Positions 1 through 5,903 of a DNA stretch of 8,699 nucleotides are shown piece by piece. A program made the position numbers and the translations under genes. Position 1 is the first letter of the stretch. Each line of letters starts with the position of its first letter. A model generated the notes under the pieces. The model had not been told where the DNA came from and ran no database searches. It saw only the letters and a list, made by a program, of their open reading frames with translations. The DNA comes from Comamonadaceae bacterium (GTDB taxonomy: Bacteria > Pseudomonadota > Gammaproteobacteria > Burkholderiales > Burkholderiaceae_C): contig CANGCZ010000053.1 in the NCBI GenBank assembly GCA_947452325.1, forward strand, positions 1-8,699. Direction: 5' to 3'.

Positions 1-230
1 AAATAACTGTCTACCGAATGAAAAGGCACACCTGCCATCACCACCGGTTTGCCTGCAGACTGGCCACGTTGCGTCAAAGTGATGTCAAGCAGATGCGCGG
101 CTTTTTCCGCGTCTTCAAAAAACAGCTCGTAAAAATCGCCCATGCGGTAGAACAGCAGCGTCTGTGGAAAGTCTGCTTTCAGACCCAGGTACTGGGTCAT
201 CATGGGGGTGTGCGTTGATGTGTCAGCCAT
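1..230 (-). CDS. mutS: DNA mismatch repair protein MutS, N-terminal part (3' end beyond window)
   Basis: MutS is the cytosolic ATPase that recognises mispaired bases and small loops and recruits MutL. The 76 complete codons visible encode the start of the mismatch-binding domain I. From the ATG at 230 the protein contains HTPMM near residues 7-11, then LLFYRMGDFYELFFEDA at about 25-41, and later a LLDITLTQRGQSAGKP stretch and MAGVPFHSV. The Phe and Glu of GDFYE (F33 and E35 here) correspond to the Phe-x-Glu pair that, in the known family, stacks on and contacts the mismatched base. The ATG at 230 is chosen because the HTPMM segment aligns with the same segment near the start of E. coli MutS. 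The gene lies 23 bases downstream of suhB on the same strand, so the two may be co-transcribed. No strong Shine-Dalgarno sequence is visible. The ATPase and clamp domains lie outside the window. Confidence 0.93.
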   Translation of the reverse strand, partial: MADTSTHTPMMTQYLGLKADFPQTLLFYRMGDFYELFFEDAEKAAHLLDITLTQRGQSAGKPVVMAGVPFHSVDSY

Positions 231-253
231 GGTCACACAGCGCTGATCAACAG

Positions 254-1147
254 TTAATTGGCGCTGTCAATGTCTTGACGCAATGTTTCAATCGCCTGCG
301 CCGCCACGGCCTTGTCGGCCACACCGGAAAACTTGGAATAAGGTTGCAGCAAAGTCACCATTTGGCCGTAGACCTTGGGGTTAGCTGCCAGGCATTCACG
401 CTGGTACAAATAATCAGCCTCGCCGGTGAAGTTACCCACCAGGCCACCGGCTTCGGTGACCAGCAGCGCACCGGCGGCCATGTCCCAAGGCTGTAAGCCG
501 GTTTCGAAAAAGCCATCGCTGAAACCGGCAGCCACATAGGCCAGATCCAGTGCGGCTGCGCCGGGACGGCGCACACCTGCGGTGCGTTTCATCACTTCGC
601 CCATCATGCTCAGGTAAGCCGTGAAATCGTCGCCTTCGCGAAACGGAAATCCGGTGGTGATCAAGCATTCCTGCATGCGTATGCGCTTGCTCACGCGCAA
701 GCGGCGGTCGTTCAGAAAAGCGCCGCGACCGCGTGTGGAGGTGAACAAATCGTTACGTGATGGGTCGTACACCACTGCCTGCTCTAAGCGGCCACGGCTT
801 TGCAGTGCAATGCTGACGCAATAAAACGGAAAACCGTGGATGAAATTGGTGGTGCCATCCAGCGGATCAATGATCCACACGTGTTCAGCGTTCGGGTTGC
901 CATGCGTTTTGCCGGACTCTTCGGCCAGGATGCCGTGGTCAGGGTAGGCGTTGAGCAAAGTTTCGATGATGATTTTTTCGCTGGCCTGGTCAACCTCGGT
1001 GACGAAATCGTTTTCCATTTTTTTCGACACACGCACAGACTCGACATCCAAGGCTGCGCGGTTGATGATAGACCCGGCCGAGCGCGCCGCCTTGATGGCG
1101 ATGTTGAGCATGGGGTGAATGGACGATGTGGAAGCAGAGGTGGTCAT
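254..1147 (-). CDS. suhB: Inositol-1-monophosphatase family protein SuhB
   Basis: SuhB is a Mg-dependent phosphatase that hydrolyses inositol monophosphate. In E. coli it also acts with the Nus factors in antitermination on rRNA operons. The 297-residue protein carries the family's metal-binding set: AEES at about 75-78, DPLDGTTNF at 94-102 (D94 and D97), and PWDMAAG at 220-226 (D222). It aligns through most of its length with the 267-residue E. coli protein, including HPMLNIA near the start and ALDLAYVAAG in the middle. It has about 25 extra residues at the C terminus. The frame stays open upstream to 1540, but that extension is antisense to trmJ and looks non-coding. The ATG at 1147 is preferred because it is the first in-frame ATG upstream of the conserved HPMLN segment. 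The ATG at 1111 would remove the conserved His-Pro. No clear ribosome binding site precedes either. The leader holds a terminator-like hairpin, described separately. Confidence 0.95.
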   Translation of the reverse strand: MTTSASTSSIHPMLNIAIKAARSAGSIINRAALDVESVRVSKKMENDFVTEVDQASEKIIIETLLNAYPDHGILAEESGKTHGNPNAEHVWIIDPLDGTTNFIHGFPFYCVSIALQSRGRLEQAVVYDPSRNDLFTSTRGRGAFLNDRRLRVSKRIRMQECLITTGFPFREGDDFTAYLSMMGEVMKRTAGVRRPGAAALDLAYVAAGFSDGFFETGLQPWDMAAGALLVTEAGGLVGNFTGEADYLYQRECLAANPKVYGQMVTLLQPYSKFSGVADKAVAAQAIETLRQDIDSAN

Positions 1148-1249
1148 GAGGGGGAGCGGCAAGCCTGTGTTGAACGCGTACAAGCAGCGTCTGAAGCAAA
1201 AAAACGCGCCCGTCAATGCGGGCGGCGACAATAGAGCCATTTTAGTCTC
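1148..1249. promoter_or_regulatory. Divergent suhB / trmJ promoter region
   Basis: This 102-base spacer must hold the start signals of both suhB (leftward) and trmJ (rightward) unless a promoter lies inside a gene. On the plus strand GACAAT at 1227-1232 is a 4-of-6 match to a sigma-70 -10 box, 17 bases before the trmJ ATG, with no convincing -35. On the minus strand TAAAAT (1244 to 1239) is a 5-of-6 -10 match, again with a poor -35. If it is used, suhB would have a leader of about 85 bases that starts just before the terminator-like hairpin. No ribosome binding site of the AGGAGG type is visible for trmJ. Confidence 0.35.
1198..1224 (-). terminator. Intrinsic-terminator-like hairpin in front of suhB
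   Basis: Read on the minus strand, a 6-bp all-GC stem (CGCCCG / CGGGCG, plus-strand positions 1207-1212 and 1219-1224) closes a 6-base loop. It is followed after two bases by seven Ts (plus-strand A-run 1198-1204). This is the layout of a Rho-independent terminator, but it lies 51 bases upstream of the suhB start and between two divergent genes. It could stop antisense transcription coming out of trmJ or attenuate suhB. There is no T-run on the other strand, so it should not act on trmJ. The stem is short, so strength is uncertain. Confidence 0.55.
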
Positions 1250-1978
1250 ATGCACACACGCTTTATCCTGATCGAAACCAGCCATGCCGGCAATGTCGGC
1301 GCAACTGCGCGCTCCATGCGTGTGATGGGCTTTGACGACCTGGTGTTGGTGCGCCCGCGCTGGGCCAATGTGCTGCGGCGCGAAGAAACCATTCAACGCG
1401 CCAGCGGAGCGCTGAACGTGCTGGAAAACGCCCGCATAGTCGAAACGCTGGACGAGGCGTTGGAGGGCATGACGCATCTGTGCGGCACGGCGATGACGCC
1501 ACGGGACTTTGGTCCGCCGACGCGCACGCCGCGAGAGCATTTTTCACAGATTGCCTCGCCCACCCAAACTGGCGGCATGGCTTTGTTGTTCGGTTCTGAG
1601 CGGTGTGGAATGTCCAACGAGGATGTTTACCGTTGCCATGTGGCGCTGAGTATTCCCACTGACCCGAACTTCGGGTCGCTCAACATCGCCGGCGCGGTTC
1701 AAGTGATTGCGTATGAATGGCGGCTGGCGCTCGGTGGCTTTGCGGTTCAGGACGCGGTGGCGCCTGCTGTGCAAGCCGATGCAGCGCAAATCGCCGGCTT
1801 GTTGTCGCATTGGCAACAGTCCCTCACCGACATCGGTTTTCTCGACCCGCAAGCCCCGAAAAAGCTGATGCCACGTCTGAACCAGCTGTTCAACCGAGCG
1901 GCTTTGAGTGAAGACGAGGTGCACATACTGCGGGGCATTGCCAAGGCCATGACGCAGTCATCTCAGCGAAAAAGTTAG
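1250..1978 (+). CDS. trmJ: tRNA (cytidine/uridine-2'-O-)-methyltransferase TrmJ
   Basis: TrmJ transfers a methyl group from S-adenosylmethionine to the 2'-hydroxyl of residue 32 in the anticodon loop of several tRNAs. The 242-residue protein shows the three SPOUT (SpoU-class) motifs: motif 1 with N15, G17 and R21 in the GNVGATARSM segment, motif 2 LLFGSERCGMSNED at 112-125, and motif 3 SLNIAGAVQVIAYE at 143-156, which forms the trefoil-knot cofactor site. The C-terminal helical extension (about 175-240), with FNRA and ILRGI segments, matches the TrmJ-specific tail of the E. coli enzyme and separates it from TrmH and TrmL. The ATG at 1250 places the first strand (FILIET) directly at the N terminus, as in homologues. 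The gene is divergent from suhB and lies 9 bases upstream of cysE, so it probably shares cysE's transcript. The exact base specificity (Cm32 only, or Cm32 and Um32) cannot be read from sequence alone. Confidence 0.94.
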   Translation: MHTRFILIETSHAGNVGATARSMRVMGFDDLVLVRPRWANVLRREETIQRASGALNVLENARIVETLDEALEGMTHLCGTAMTPRDFGPPTRTPREHFSQIASPTQTGGMALLFGSERCGMSNEDVYRCHVALSIPTDPNFGSLNIAGAVQVIAYEWRLALGGFAVQDAVAPAVQADAAQIAGLLSHWQQSLTDIGFLDPQAPKKLMPRLNQLFNRAALSEDEVHILRGIAKAMTQSSQRKS

Positions 1979-1987
1979 ACTCTTTGC

Positions 1988-2761
1988 ATGTTTTCAAGAA
2001 TACGCGCCGACATACAAACCATTCTCGACCGTGACCCTGCCGCTCGCAGTGGGTTCGAGGTGTTGACCTGTTACCCCGGTTTGCATGCCGTGGTGCTGCA
2101 TCGCTTGGCTCACGCCTGCTGGGGCGTGGGTTTGAAATGGCTAGGACGTTTTATCTCAAATATTTCCCGGTTCCTGACAGGCATTGAAATCCATCCTGCT
2201 GCAGTCATCGGTTCGGGCGTTTTCTTCGACCACGCCATGGGAGTGGTGGTGGGTGAAACAGCCGAAATCGGCGACGGGTGCACCATTTACCAGGGCGTGA
2301 CTTTGGGTGGAACCTCGCTTTACAAAGGCACCAAGCGCCACCCGACCTTGGGGCGCAATGTGGTGGTCGGTGCCGGTGCCAAAGTGCTGGGCGGTTTCAC
2401 CGTCGGAGACAGTGCCAAGATCGGCAGCAATGCAGTGGTCACCAAACCGGTGCCCGCCGGGGCCACTGCGGTTGGCAATCCGGCCCGTATCATCGAAGCC
2501 AAAACCGATGCAGTGCGCGAGGAAGTGGCGTCGAAAATGGGTTTTTCCGCTTATGGCGTGACGCAAAATGACGACCCGCTCAGCCAAGCGATTCGCGGGT
2601 TGATCGACTACACCGCAGAGCAGGACAAACAAATCGCCATGTTGTGGCAAGCCCTCGAAAAGCTGTCCAAAGACTCAATGAACGCCTCGGATTGCGTGCC
2701 GCAGGATGCCGCCAAAAACATACATGCTGACATTGAAAAGTTGAACAAACTGATCGATTGA
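1988..2761 (+). CDS. cysE: Serine O-acetyltransferase, short N-terminus type
   Basis: CysE makes O-acetylserine from L-serine and acetyl-CoA, the committed step of cysteine synthesis, and is normally inhibited by cysteine. After a short helical N-terminal part (1-64) the protein enters left-handed beta-helix hexapeptide repeats (about 65-170). Active-site landmarks are FFDH at 79-82 (D81, catalytic H82), GETAE at 89-93, GGTS at 107-110 and the RH pair at 117-118. The residue equivalent to catalytic Asp143 of the E. coli enzyme is Glu (E67, in GIEIHP), as is usual in the shorter EpsC-like class. The N-terminal domain is much shorter than in E. coli, but there is a C-terminal tail of about 85 residues (172-257) that looks helical, with a possible coiled coil near 211-230. 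The tail ends in LID rather than the terminal Ile that docks into CysK in enteric bacteria. The gene follows trmJ after 9 bases, with no clear ribosome binding site. Confidence 0.95.
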   Translation: MFSRIRADIQTILDRDPAARSGFEVLTCYPGLHAVVLHRLAHACWGVGLKWLGRFISNISRFLTGIEIHPAAVIGSGVFFDHAMGVVVGETAEIGDGCTIYQGVTLGGTSLYKGTKRHPTLGRNVVVGAGAKVLGGFTVGDSAKIGSNAVVTKPVPAGATAVGNPARIIEAKTDAVREEVASKMGFSAYGVTQNDDPLSQAIRGLIDYTAEQDKQIAMLWQALEKLSKDSMNASDCVPQDAAKNIHADIEKLNKLID

Positions 2762-2800
2762 GCTTTTAAAGTGCAGCGGTTTCAAGCCGATTCTCACCCT

Positions 2801-3205
2801 ATGTCTGCTTTCATCAAATTGCATCCACACAGCCTGATTTTTCAGCGCGCGGATGACGGCAGTTACACCGCAGATTTGTCTTTCAGCGTAGAGCAATACG
2901 GTTTGATGGTGCGCGATTGCCTGATCAAGCTAAAGCTGTTTGCGCCTAACGAATTTCACTCTCACTGGTGGATGGTGTGCGAGGACCCGGCGCAACTCAA
3001 CGTGCCCGGCTTTGCGGTGTTTTTGCGTTCACTGGAAAAATACGTGTTCACCACGCTGAATTATTCGCCGGAAGAAGCGGTCATGCACAGTCCGCAGCCA
3101 TCGCATTTGCGACTGGTCGGCAGCGCAACCGCCAGCAGCGAATTGTTTTTCGACAAAATGTATTTCGATATCACTCGGGTTGCGTTTCACCTGATCAAGG
3201 ACTGA
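2801..3205 (+). CDS. Conserved-looking small protein of unknown function
   Basis: I do not recognise this family. From the ATG at 2801 it is 134 residues, soluble in appearance, with no signal peptide or membrane segment. Visible features are an aromatic-rich middle (FHSHWWMVCEDP at about 52-63), a helical stretch FAVFLRSLEKYVFTTLNY (71-88), and a C-terminal FFDKMYFDITRVAFHLI segment. The mix of charged and aromatic residues and base composition like its neighbours argue for a real gene, as does its tight fit: it starts 39 bases after cysE and ends 3 bases before the convergent mogA stop. The frame also opens at a GTG at 2771, giving 144 residues, but the extra ten residues look unstructured. 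Neither start has a good ribosome binding site. It is probably the last gene of the trmJ-cysE transcript. No function is proposed. Confidence 0.75.
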   Translation: MSAFIKLHPHSLIFQRADDGSYTADLSFSVEQYGLMVRDCLIKLKLFAPNEFHSHWWMVCEDPAQLNVPGFAVFLRSLEKYVFTTLNYSPEEAVMHSPQPSHLRLVGSATASSELFFDKMYFDITRVAFHLIKD

Positions 3206-3208
3206 CGC

Positions 3209-3817
3209 TCAAGTCGGGGGTGTATAGGCTCTGACAGCAGACTTAGGCCGGAAGGCTTTGCAAAACGCGTCCCGTGTTTGCATATAGGGCCCGCCGATCA
3301 AATCTATGCAATAGGGCACGGCGGCAAATATGCCGTCCACCATATTCCCACCTTGCGCATCTTTGAATCCGCCTAAGGTTTCGGTGATGGACTTGGGTTG
3401 ACCGGGTAAGTTGATGATCAAACTGTTGCCGCGAATCACCGCTACTTGCCTCGACAAAATAGCCGTCGGCACAAAGCGCAGGCTGATCTGGCGCATTTGC
3501 TCACCGAACCCCGGCATTTCCTTGTCAGCCACTGCCAATGTGGCTTCAGGCGTGACATCTCGAATGGCAGGTCCTGTGCCGCCGGTGGTCAGCACCAGCG
3601 AACAACCGGCATCAACCAAGTCAATCAGCGTCTGGCTGATCAGTGCTTGTTCATCGGGAATCAACCGGGCTTCAAACTCCAAGGGGTTGTGCAAAGCCTG
3701 TTGCAGCCAGTCGCGCAAGGCGGGTAAGCCTTTGTCTTCGTAAGCGCCGCTGGAGGCCCGGTCACTGATGGACACAATGCCGATGCGAACCGTGTCTAAA
3801 GAGGGATCAGCATTCAC
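3209..3817 (-). CDS. mogA: Molybdopterin adenylyltransferase MogA
   Basis: MogA adenylylates molybdopterin, using ATP, just before MoeA inserts molybdate in molybdenum cofactor synthesis. The 202-residue protein closely follows E. coli MogA (195 residues). It has the opening RIGIVSISDRASSG segment (11-24), the nucleotide/pterin-binding loop TTGGTGPAIRDVTPEA at 77-92, the MPGFGEQMRQISL segment at 101-113, LSRQVAVIRG at 121-130 and NLPGQPKS at 136-143. The in-frame start is a GTG at 3817. An ATG at 3813 is out of frame, and no in-frame ATG precedes the first conserved strand. The start overlaps the darP stop in a GTGA four-base overlap, which points to translational coupling with darP. Downstream it converges with the unknown gene ending at 3205. 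The MogA-specific length and FRPKSA near the C terminus favour MogA over MoaB. Confidence 0.94.
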   Translation of the reverse strand: MNADPSLDTVRIGIVSISDRASSGAYEDKGLPALRDWLQQALHNPLEFEARLIPDEQALISQTLIDLVDAGCSLVLTTGGTGPAIRDVTPEATLAVADKEMPGFGEQMRQISLRFVPTAILSRQVAVIRGNSLIINLPGQPKSITETLGGFKDAQGGNMVDGIFAAVPYCIDLIGGPYMQTRDAFCKAFRPKSAVRAYTPPT

Positions 3818-4455
3818 GGGTTTTCTGCCTTTTGTGCGGACAACTGATCCCGCACGAGTTTGAAAATATCGCGGTAGGCGCGGCCTTGGCGTGGAAACGC
3901 ACCTTGGGAGACAGCGCTTTTGTCAGGCAGACCATCTTTGCGGGCTTGTCGAACCAAAGCGCGCAATTGCTGGCTGTCGGTGTCCGGGTGCGCGGCCAAC
4001 CAGTCGGCCAACGCCTGATCGTCTTTCAGTAATTTGTCGCGCCAATGCTCAGCCATGTGCAATGCCAAGGTTTCTTCGGCGCTGCCGTTGTGTTGCACAT
4101 CCAACGCGGCACGGATGGCTTGCACCTGATCTGCGTCAAGCTTACGCATCAGTTTGCCGACAAATTGCATCTGGCGGCGCAGTCCCTCAAAGTTGGTGAT
4201 TTTTTTGGCGTCGCGTATCGCTTCGAAAAGCAATTCGGGCACATGCTGCTGCGCCACCAATTGCTGCATGGCGTCCTGGCGCAGTTCGAGCAGGTCTTCG
4301 CCGAGTTTTTGTAACTCGACGCTTTCGCGTTTGAGGTCAGTTTTGCTGGCGCTGTCGCTGCCCTTGAGCTCGCGCTTGAGTTCCAAATCAAGTTCGCTGC
4401 CTTCGGCAACAAAATGACCTTTGACGTAATAACCTTTGGTGGGTTTGCGTGACAT
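3814..4455 (-). CDS. darP: Ribosome biogenesis factor DarP (YjgA, DUF615)
   Basis: DarP (YjgA) is a small cytosolic factor that associates with late 50S ribosomal subunit precursors and helps their maturation in E. coli. The 213-residue product is highly charged and helical. It shows the family's landmarks: a basic N terminus (MSRKPTKGYY), KTDLKRESVELQKLGEDLLEL at about 38-58, an FEGLRRQMQFVGKLMRKLD segment near 90-108, AEHWRDKLL near 135-143, and a C-terminal QGRAYRDIFKLVR segment. It is about 30 residues longer than the E. coli protein. The ATG at 4455 is chosen because MSRKP matches the usual start. The frame extends to a TTG at 4479, which would add an MPHHHPQD-type leader without support. 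Its TGA overlaps the GTG of mogA. It is divergent from pmbA across 41 bases. Confidence 0.9.
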   Translation of the reverse strand: MSRKPTKGYYVKGHFVAEGSELDLELKRELKGSDSASKTDLKRESVELQKLGEDLLELRQDAMQQLVAQQHVPELLFEAIRDAKKITNFEGLRRQMQFVGKLMRKLDADQVQAIRAALDVQHNGSAEETLALHMAEHWRDKLLKDDQALADWLAAHPDTDSQQLRALVRQARKDGLPDKSAVSQGAFPRQGRAYRDIFKLVRDQLSAQKAENP

Positions 4456-4496
4456 GTCTTGGGGGTGATGGTGTGGCAAGTATCATAGCTGTCGAT
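4456..4496. promoter_or_regulatory. Divergent darP / pmbA promoter region
   Basis: This 41-base gap separates the start codons of darP (leftward) and pmbA (rightward). It contains overlapping -10-like boxes on both strands: TATCAT at 4481-4486 on the plus strand and TATGAT (4487 to 4482) on the minus strand, each 5 of 6 to the sigma-70 consensus. A weak plus-strand -35 (TTGGGG, 4459-4464) lies 16 bases upstream. If the plus box is used, the pmbA transcript would begin within a few bases of its ATG, so it would be nearly leaderless. No convincing -35 is seen for the minus direction. Confidence 0.35.
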
Positions 4497-5885
4497 ATGA
4501 AACCACATTCCAACCCCCCATCCACCTCTGACAAAGCCCTGCCGGGTTTCAGCCACAGCCGCGCCCAATTCGAAGCACTGGTCGACAGCGCGCTCGCGCA
4601 TGCCAAAAAAATAGGCGCGACCGATGCCGCCGCCGAAGCCTCTGAGGGATGCGGATTAAGCGTTTCCGTGCGCAAAGGTGAACTGGAGAATGTTGAGCGC
4701 AACCGCGATAAATCGCTTGGCGTGTCAATTTATGTCGGCAAACGTCGCGGCAGTGCCAGCACCTCGGATTTTTCGCAAGCCGCCATCGAGCGCACAGTGC
4801 AGGCGGCCTTTGATATTGCCCGCTTCACCGCCGAAGACCCCATGGCCGGCTTGCCGGATGCCGATCTGATTGCGCATGAACACCGCGACTTGGATTTGTT
4901 TCACCCTTGGGCCATTAACAGCGAGCAAGCGGCCGAGCTTGCCCTGCGTTGCGAAGCGGCTGCGCTGCAAACCGATGCGCGCATCACTAACAGCGAAGGC
5001 GCGGCGGTGTCTGCGCAGCAAAGCCATTTTTTCAGCGCACACACCCACGGCTTTCGCGGCGGCTACGCCAGCTCTCGCCACAGTGTGTCGGTTGCCCCTA
5101 TTGCCGGTACTGGCGAAGACATGCAACGCGACGCCTGGTACAGCTCCATGCGGCATCCGGATGAACTCGCTGCGCCCGAGGTGGTCGGTCGCTACGCCGC
5201 CGAACGTGCCTTGAGCCGTTTGCACGGACGCAAAATCCGCACCGTCAGTTGCCCGGTGTTGTTTGAGTCGCCTTTGGCCTCCGGTCTGCTCGGCGGTTTG
5301 GTGCACGCTTTGAGCGGCGGCGCGCTCTACCGCAAAAGCAGTTTTTTGATGGACTCGCTGTGCAAACAAGTGCTGCCCGCGCATGTCCAAGTGCTGGAAG
5401 ACCCGTTTGTGTTGCGCGGCAAGGGCAGTTCGCCGTTTGATGAAGAAGGCGTCAAAACCAGCGCCCGCCAATTGATACACGACGGCAAAGTACAAGGCTA
5501 TTTTTTGAGCAGCTACTCGGCCCGCAAACTCGGCATGACGACCACGGGTAACGCAGGCGGATCGCACAACCTGGTCATGACCTCCACGCAAACCCGTGCA
5601 CAGGACGACTTGAAGGCCATGCTGAAAAAGCTGGGCACCGGTTTGTTCGTCATCGAATTGATGGGCCAGGGCATCAACTATGTCACCGGCGACTATTCAC
5701 GCGGCGCCAGCGGCTTTTGGGTCGAGAAGGGCGAAATCGCTTACCCGGTGCAGGAAATCACCATCGCAGGCAATATGAAAGACATGTTGATGGGCATACA
5801 AGCCATAGGGGCAGATGCTTATAACTACGGCGCCAAGTCGGTGGGCTCTGTGTTGATCAACCGCATGAAAGTGGCCGGCGCCTGA
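4497..5885 (+). CDS. pmbA: Metalloprotease TldD/TldE partner PmbA (TldE)
   Basis: PmbA (TldE) forms a heterodimeric protease with TldD that, in E. coli, trims the leader of microcin B17 and degrades the antitoxin CcdA. It is cytosolic. The 462-residue product runs the length of the family (about 450 in E. coli). Landmarks are GLSVSVRKGELENVERN at 53-69, LGVSIYVGKRRGSAST at 74-89, ARITNSEGAAVS at 161-172, the VLFESPLASGLLGGLVHALSG stretch at 254-274, SPFDEEGV at 312-319, GNAGGSHNLV at 351-360 and YSRGASGFWVEKGEIAYPVQEIT in the last quarter. No HExxxH metal motif is visible, as expected for the TldE subunit rather than TldD. The ATG at 4497 is preferred; the frame extends to a GTG at 4449 that overlaps the start of darP. 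No natural microcin or toxin substrate gene is nearby, and tldD is not in the window. It converges with potG, and a hairpin covers both stops. Confidence 0.94.
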   Translation: MKPHSNPPSTSDKALPGFSHSRAQFEALVDSALAHAKKIGATDAAAEASEGCGLSVSVRKGELENVERNRDKSLGVSIYVGKRRGSASTSDFSQAAIERTVQAAFDIARFTAEDPMAGLPDADLIAHEHRDLDLFHPWAINSEQAAELALRCEAAALQTDARITNSEGAAVSAQQSHFFSAHTHGFRGGYASSRHSVSVAPIAGTGEDMQRDAWYSSMRHPDELAAPEVVGRYAAERALSRLHGRKIRTVSCPVLFESPLASGLLGGLVHALSGGALYRKSSFLMDSLCKQVLPAHVQVLEDPFVLRGKGSSPFDEEGVKTSARQLIHDGKVQGYFLSSYSARKLGMTTTGNAGGSHNLVMTSTQTRAQDDLKAMLKKLGTGLFVIELMGQGINYVTGDYSRGASGFWVEKGEIAYPVQEITIAGNMKDMLMGIQAIGADAYNYGAKSVGSVLINRMKVAGA

Positions 5886-5903
5886 ACCGTGTCAGCGGTT
5901 CAG
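5882..5903. repeat. Perfect inverted repeat over the convergent pmbA and potG stop codons
   Basis: CTGAACCG (5882-5889) and CGGTTCAG (5896-5903) are perfect 8-base reverse complements around a 6-base loop. The stem contains the TGA of pmbA (5883-5885), and the loop and right arm contain the TGA of potG read on the minus strand (5892-5894). Both transcripts would end in or just after this hairpin. Neither strand has a following T-run, so it is not a classical intrinsic terminator. It may stabilise 3' ends or assist termination in both directions. The evidence is the symmetry itself. Confidence 0.6.

Noticed and set aside
1148..1540. N-terminal extension of the suhB frame by 131 residues
   Set aside because: It runs antisense through the start of trmJ, has no family resemblance, and homology starts at the HPMLN segment. 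The open frame is a shadow of trmJ.
2156..2650. 164-residue open frame antisense to cysE
   Set aside because: It is entirely opposite conserved cysE codons, and its His-rich composition is typical of a reverse-strand shadow.
4456..4479. TTG start at 4479 adding a His-rich leader to DarP
   Set aside because: It is a rare start codon without a ribosome binding site; MSRKP at 4455 matches the usual DarP beginning.
4725..5591. 288-residue open frame antisense to pmbA
   Set aside because: It lies wholly opposite a well-supported gene, is rich in Arg, His, Ala and Gly as GC-rich antisense frames are, and shows no recognisable domain.
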